From Butyrivibrio fibrisolvens (lineage in GTDB: Bacteria; Bacillota; Clostridia; Lachnospirales; Lachnospiraceae): a DNA stretch of 64,000 nt. Made by a program: the position numbers and the translations under genes. The stretch covers positions 496,001-560,000 of the forward strand of contig NZ_CP146963.1 of the NCBI RefSeq assembly GCF_037113525.1, written 5' to 3'. The notes below the pieces were generated by a model. It was not told the DNA's origin. It searched no databases and worked only from the letters and a program-made list of their open reading frames with translations. This document shows positions 61,443 to 64,000 of this stretch, in pieces (the stretch's first letter is position 1; every line of letters starts with the position of its first letter).

Positions 61443-62378
61443 ATGAAAAAATACGTATTAAAACGAGTAGTAACAGCAATATTCACATTACTGGCTATTA
61501 CACTTATTCTTTTCATTCTTATGCAGCTGATGCCGGGCTCACCATTTAATGATGAGAAGCTCAATGAATCACAAAGAGCTGCACTATATGCCAAATATGG
61601 CCTTGATAAACCTATAGTAATTCAGTTTTTCCACTACGTAATCAATATGTTTAAGGGTGACCTTGGAGTAAGTTATAAGATTTCCAAGAATACTCCTATC
61701 ACACAGCTTATTGCTTCAAGACTTCCTATATCAATAGGAGTTGGATTCGCAGCTGTATTTATAGGTGCTGTTGTAGGCCTTCTTCTGGGACTCCTTGCAG
61801 CATTCAAAAGAGATACTATCTGGGATACGATCGCTACAATTATCTCAGTAATCGGTGTATCTGTTCCTTCATATGTATTTGCGCTGGCACTTTCCTATCA
61901 ATTTGGATTTAAGCTTGACTGGTTCCCGATGCTCTTTTCATCTAAAGACGTCATAGGATCGAGCGTACTGCCTTCAGTATCACTGTCTATGTTCACCATG
62001 GCTTCGATCGCAAGATTCACAAGAGCAGAAATGATAGAAGTACTGGGATCAGATTATATGCTGCTGGCTGAGTCTAAGGGACTTTCAGGTAACAAGCTTG
62101 TCTTTGCACATGCACTTAGAAATGCCCTTATTCCGATCATTACAGTTCTGGCGCCCCTTGTTGTTGATCTTATGACAGGTTCACTCGTTGTTGAGAAGAT
62201 CTTCGCTATTCCTGGGGTTGGTTCGCTACTTGTTAACGCAATCCAGTCTAATGACTATAACGTGGTTATAGCTCTTAGCTTTATATATTCAGCAATGTAC
62301 ATTGGCATCATGCTCGTAGTTGATATCCTCTACGGTGTGATCGATCCGAGAATCCGTGTGGCAAAGGAGGGAGACTGA
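61443..62378 (+). CDS. oppB: Oligopeptide ABC transporter permease OppB
   Basis: 311 residues, six membrane segments, BPD_transp_1 domain with the EAA loop (ESKGLSGNKLVFAHALRNAL, i.e. AESKGLSGNKLVFAHALRN). N-terminal MKKYVLKRVVTAIFTLLAIT is typical of OppB. Its TGA is one base before the oppC ATG. Confidence 0.94.
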   Translation: MKKYVLKRVVTAIFTLLAITLILFILMQLMPGSPFNDEKLNESQRAALYAKYGLDKPIVIQFFHYVINMFKGDLGVSYKISKNTPITQLIASRLPISIGVGFAAVFIGAVVGLLLGLLAAFKRDTIWDTIATIISVIGVSVPSYVFALALSYQFGFKLDWFPMLFSSKDVIGSSVLPSVSLSMFTMASIARFTRAEMIEVLGSDYMLLAESKGLSGNKLVFAHALRNALIPIITVLAPLVVDLMTGSLVVEKIFAIPGVGSLLVNAIQSNDYNVVIALSFIYSAMYIGIMLVVDILYGVIDPRIRVAKEGD

Positions 62379-62379
62379 T

Positions 62380-63459
62380 ATGTCAGAAGCGGCATTAAAA
62401 AAAGAATCTGATATCCGGGTTGTAAAGTCGGATTCCTACATCCCTACGCAGGCGGATTTCAAACTTAAGAAAAAAAGCAGTGATGATTTTGTAGATACAA
62501 ACTTTGCATCCCAGAGTTTCTGGAAAGAGGTTGTAGCAAGGTTCTGGCGCAAGAAGAGTGCGGTACTTGGACTTGTTTTTGTACTGGTTATTACCTTCTT
62601 TGCATTCGTAGGACCTGTGATGAATGAGTATACCTATTCAGGTCAGAACCTTGAGCTCAAAAATCTCGCGCCCAGAATTCCTATAATCGAGAACACAGGC
62701 TTTTTTGACGGACATGAGAATATCAGGACAACATCAGGAACCAAGGTTGTAAACTACTATTTTGAAAAAAAGCTTGCAGATACTTTCTACTGGTTTGGAA
62801 GCGATAACTTTGGAAGAGACATCTGGACAAGAACATGGTCAGGTGCTCAGGTTTCACTGATAATCGCAGTTGCGGCAGCTATAATCGACATGATCATAGG
62901 AATGAGCTATGGTCTTATCTCAGGATACTTTGGCGGTAAGGTCGATATGGTCCTTCAGAGAATCTTAGAGATTGCCAACGGCATTCCAAGGCTTGTAATA
63001 GTTACGCTTCTCCTTCTTGTATTTAAGCCTGGTATGATCACGATCATCATAGCGCTTATGCTTACTGAGTGGGTTGGAATGAGCAGAATAGCCAGAGCTG
63101 AGATGCTCAAACTCAAAGAGCAGGAATTTGTACTTGCATCAAGAACTCTTGGAGCAGGTAACATGCATATCATTTTTAGTGAAGTTCTTCCTAATATAAT
63201 CGGACCTATCATTACTCAGGTTATGTTCTCAATTCCTACAGCTATTTTTACAGAGGCATTTCTTTCTTTTGTAGGACTTGGTATTCCTGTACCAAGATGT
63301 TCACTGGGATCACTGATCTCTGAAGGATTTAACAGTTTTACTACTCATCCTTATCAGATTATCCCGCCTATCGTTGTAATGGCTCTTCTGATGCTGAGCT
63401 TCAACCTTGTTGCTGACGGACTCAGAGAAGCTCTTGATCCTAAGTTAAAGGAGATGTGA
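62380..63459 (+). CDS. oppC: Oligopeptide ABC transporter permease OppC
   Basis: 359 residues with a hydrophilic N terminus (about 1-55), one helix, an extracytoplasmic loop and five more helices. The EAA loop reads LASRTLGAGNMHIIFSEVLPN. ATG at 62380 has AAAGGAGG upstream; the frame before it lies in oppB. Confidence 0.94.
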   Translation: MSEAALKKESDIRVVKSDSYIPTQADFKLKKKSSDDFVDTNFASQSFWKEVVARFWRKKSAVLGLVFVLVITFFAFVGPVMNEYTYSGQNLELKNLAPRIPIIENTGFFDGHENIRTTSGTKVVNYYFEKKLADTFYWFGSDNFGRDIWTRTWSGAQVSLIIAVAAAIIDMIIGMSYGLISGYFGGKVDMVLQRILEIANGIPRLVIVTLLLLVFKPGMITIIIALMLTEWVGMSRIARAEMLKLKEQEFVLASRTLGAGNMHIIFSEVLPNIIGPIITQVMFSIPTAIFTEAFLSFVGLGIPVPRCSLGSLISEGFNSFTTHPYQIIPPIVVMALLMLSFNLVADGLREALDPKLKEM

Positions 63460-63465
63460 CCTGAC

Positions 63466-64000
63466 ATGAGTGAAGATAAGAAAAAAGAAAAAATACTTGA
63501 TGTCAAAGATCTTGACATCACCTTTAAGACAACTGCAGGAGATGTACATGCGATCCGCGGCGTGAATATAGATCTGTACCAGGGTGAGACTGTTGCCATC
63601 GTTGGTGAGTCCGGCTCAGGTAAGTCAGTAACAATGCGTGCTGCAATGGGAATCCTTGCCAAGAATGCTACCGTTAATTCAGGACAGATCATCTACAGAT
63701 ACCGTGATAATAAGGGCGGAATCGACTATAACCCTGATGAGGATAAAACGGCTACGTGGAAGGAAGCTGATATCCTCAAGATGGACAAGAAGTGGATTAG
63801 AAAGCATATCAACGGCCGCAGGATGGCAATGGTATTCCAGGATCCCATGACAAGCCTTGATCCTACCATGACTATAGGCAAGCAGATCATAGAAGGTATG
63901 ATCTGGCACTATAAGATTGATAAGAAGGATGCTCGCAAAAGAGCTATTGAGCTCTTGAAAGAGGTTGGTATAGAAGATGCTGAAAAGAGAATGAAGCAGT
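63466..64000 (+). CDS. oppD: Oligopeptide ABC transporter ATP-binding protein OppD (3' end cut by window)
   Basis: The ATG at 63466 follows AAGGAG. The first 178 residues are visible: Walker A VGESGSGKS, Q-loop VFQDPMTSLDPT, as in OppD. An unusual insertion (YRYRDNKGGIDYNPDEDKT) separates them. The window ends before the signature and Walker B motifs. Confidence 0.93.
   Translation, partial: MSEDKKKEKILDVKDLDITFKTTAGDVHAIRGVNIDLYQGETVAIVGESGSGKSVTMRAAMGILAKNATVNSGQIIYRYRDNKGGIDYNPDEDKTATWKEADILKMDKKWIRKHINGRRMAMVFQDPMTSLDPTMTIGKQIIEGMIWHYKIDKKDARKRAIELLKEVGIEDAEKRMKQ

Overview
The window looks like a chromosomal stretch of a Gram-positive, AT-rich gut or rumen Clostridium-type bacterium, most plausibly Lachnospiraceae of the Butyrivibrio/Pseudobutyrivibrio kind. 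This is inferred from pectin and uronate genes, many lipoproteins and membrane-anchored secreted proteins, long multi-domain c-di-GMP proteins, DUF4143 ATPases and strong AGGAGG-type ribosome binding sites. No 16S gene or other taxonomic marker is present.

Layout. 0-3 kb: 3' end of a branched-chain amino acid ABC ATPase (livF), a cytidylate kinase-like gene behind a structured leader, a secreted protein and a tandem-ACT protein. 3-6.8 kb: a pectin/galacturonate module (uronate isomerase, LacI regulator with two operators, pectinesterase). 7-11.7 kb: a 1334-residue protein with a WXG100-like N terminus whose 3' two thirds are visibly more AT-rich, followed by a DUF6273 membrane protein. 11.8-15.3 kb: a transposase remnant, a cobalamin riboswitch and a btuF-btuC-btuD-like importer, running by overlap into a MoxR/DUF58/membrane-protein operon (15.3-18.7 kb). 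18.7-22.8 kb: glycosyltransferase, chemoreceptor and thrH on the minus strand. 22.9-32.3 kb: two c-di-GMP proteins flanking a MacA/MacB-like efflux operon and a secreted repeat protein. A 163-bp near-perfect inverted repeat closes that block. 32.5-39.1 kb: a small membrane protein, an M15 peptidase lipoprotein and a NatA/NatB-type exporter, one subunit of which is fused to a CPBP protease.

The accessory region runs from about 39.6 to 57 kb. It holds degV with a gene scar behind it, two paralogous sigma factors with long C-terminal extensions, a MerR regulator, gene remnants, and two DUF4143 AAA ATPases with distinctive repeat-rich promoters. It also holds an intact IS66-type element (24-bp terminal repeats, 8-bp target duplication), an ECF sigma/anti-sigma pair, and an IS200/IS605 element (TnpA, TnpB) that has cut a gene. 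The 3' end of tRNA-Gly(GCC) at 56940-57012 is repeated as a 21-bp direct repeat at 48260, so 48.26-56.96 kb looks like an island integrated at that tRNA, although no integrase is visible. 57-64 kb returns to housekeeping genes: nudC, an RlmI-type methyltransferase and an oppABCD oligopeptide importer running off the right edge.

The most interesting material is: (1) three palindromes spaced exactly 32 bp over the promoter and ribosome binding site of the first DUF4143 ATPase, with a different repeat array that also shows 32-bp spacing before the second; (2) the paired sigma factor-sensor fusions; (3) the mosaic WXG100-like giant protein; (4) a 22-bp dispersed repeat sitting just before start codons at three loci; (5) the tRNA-Gly island.
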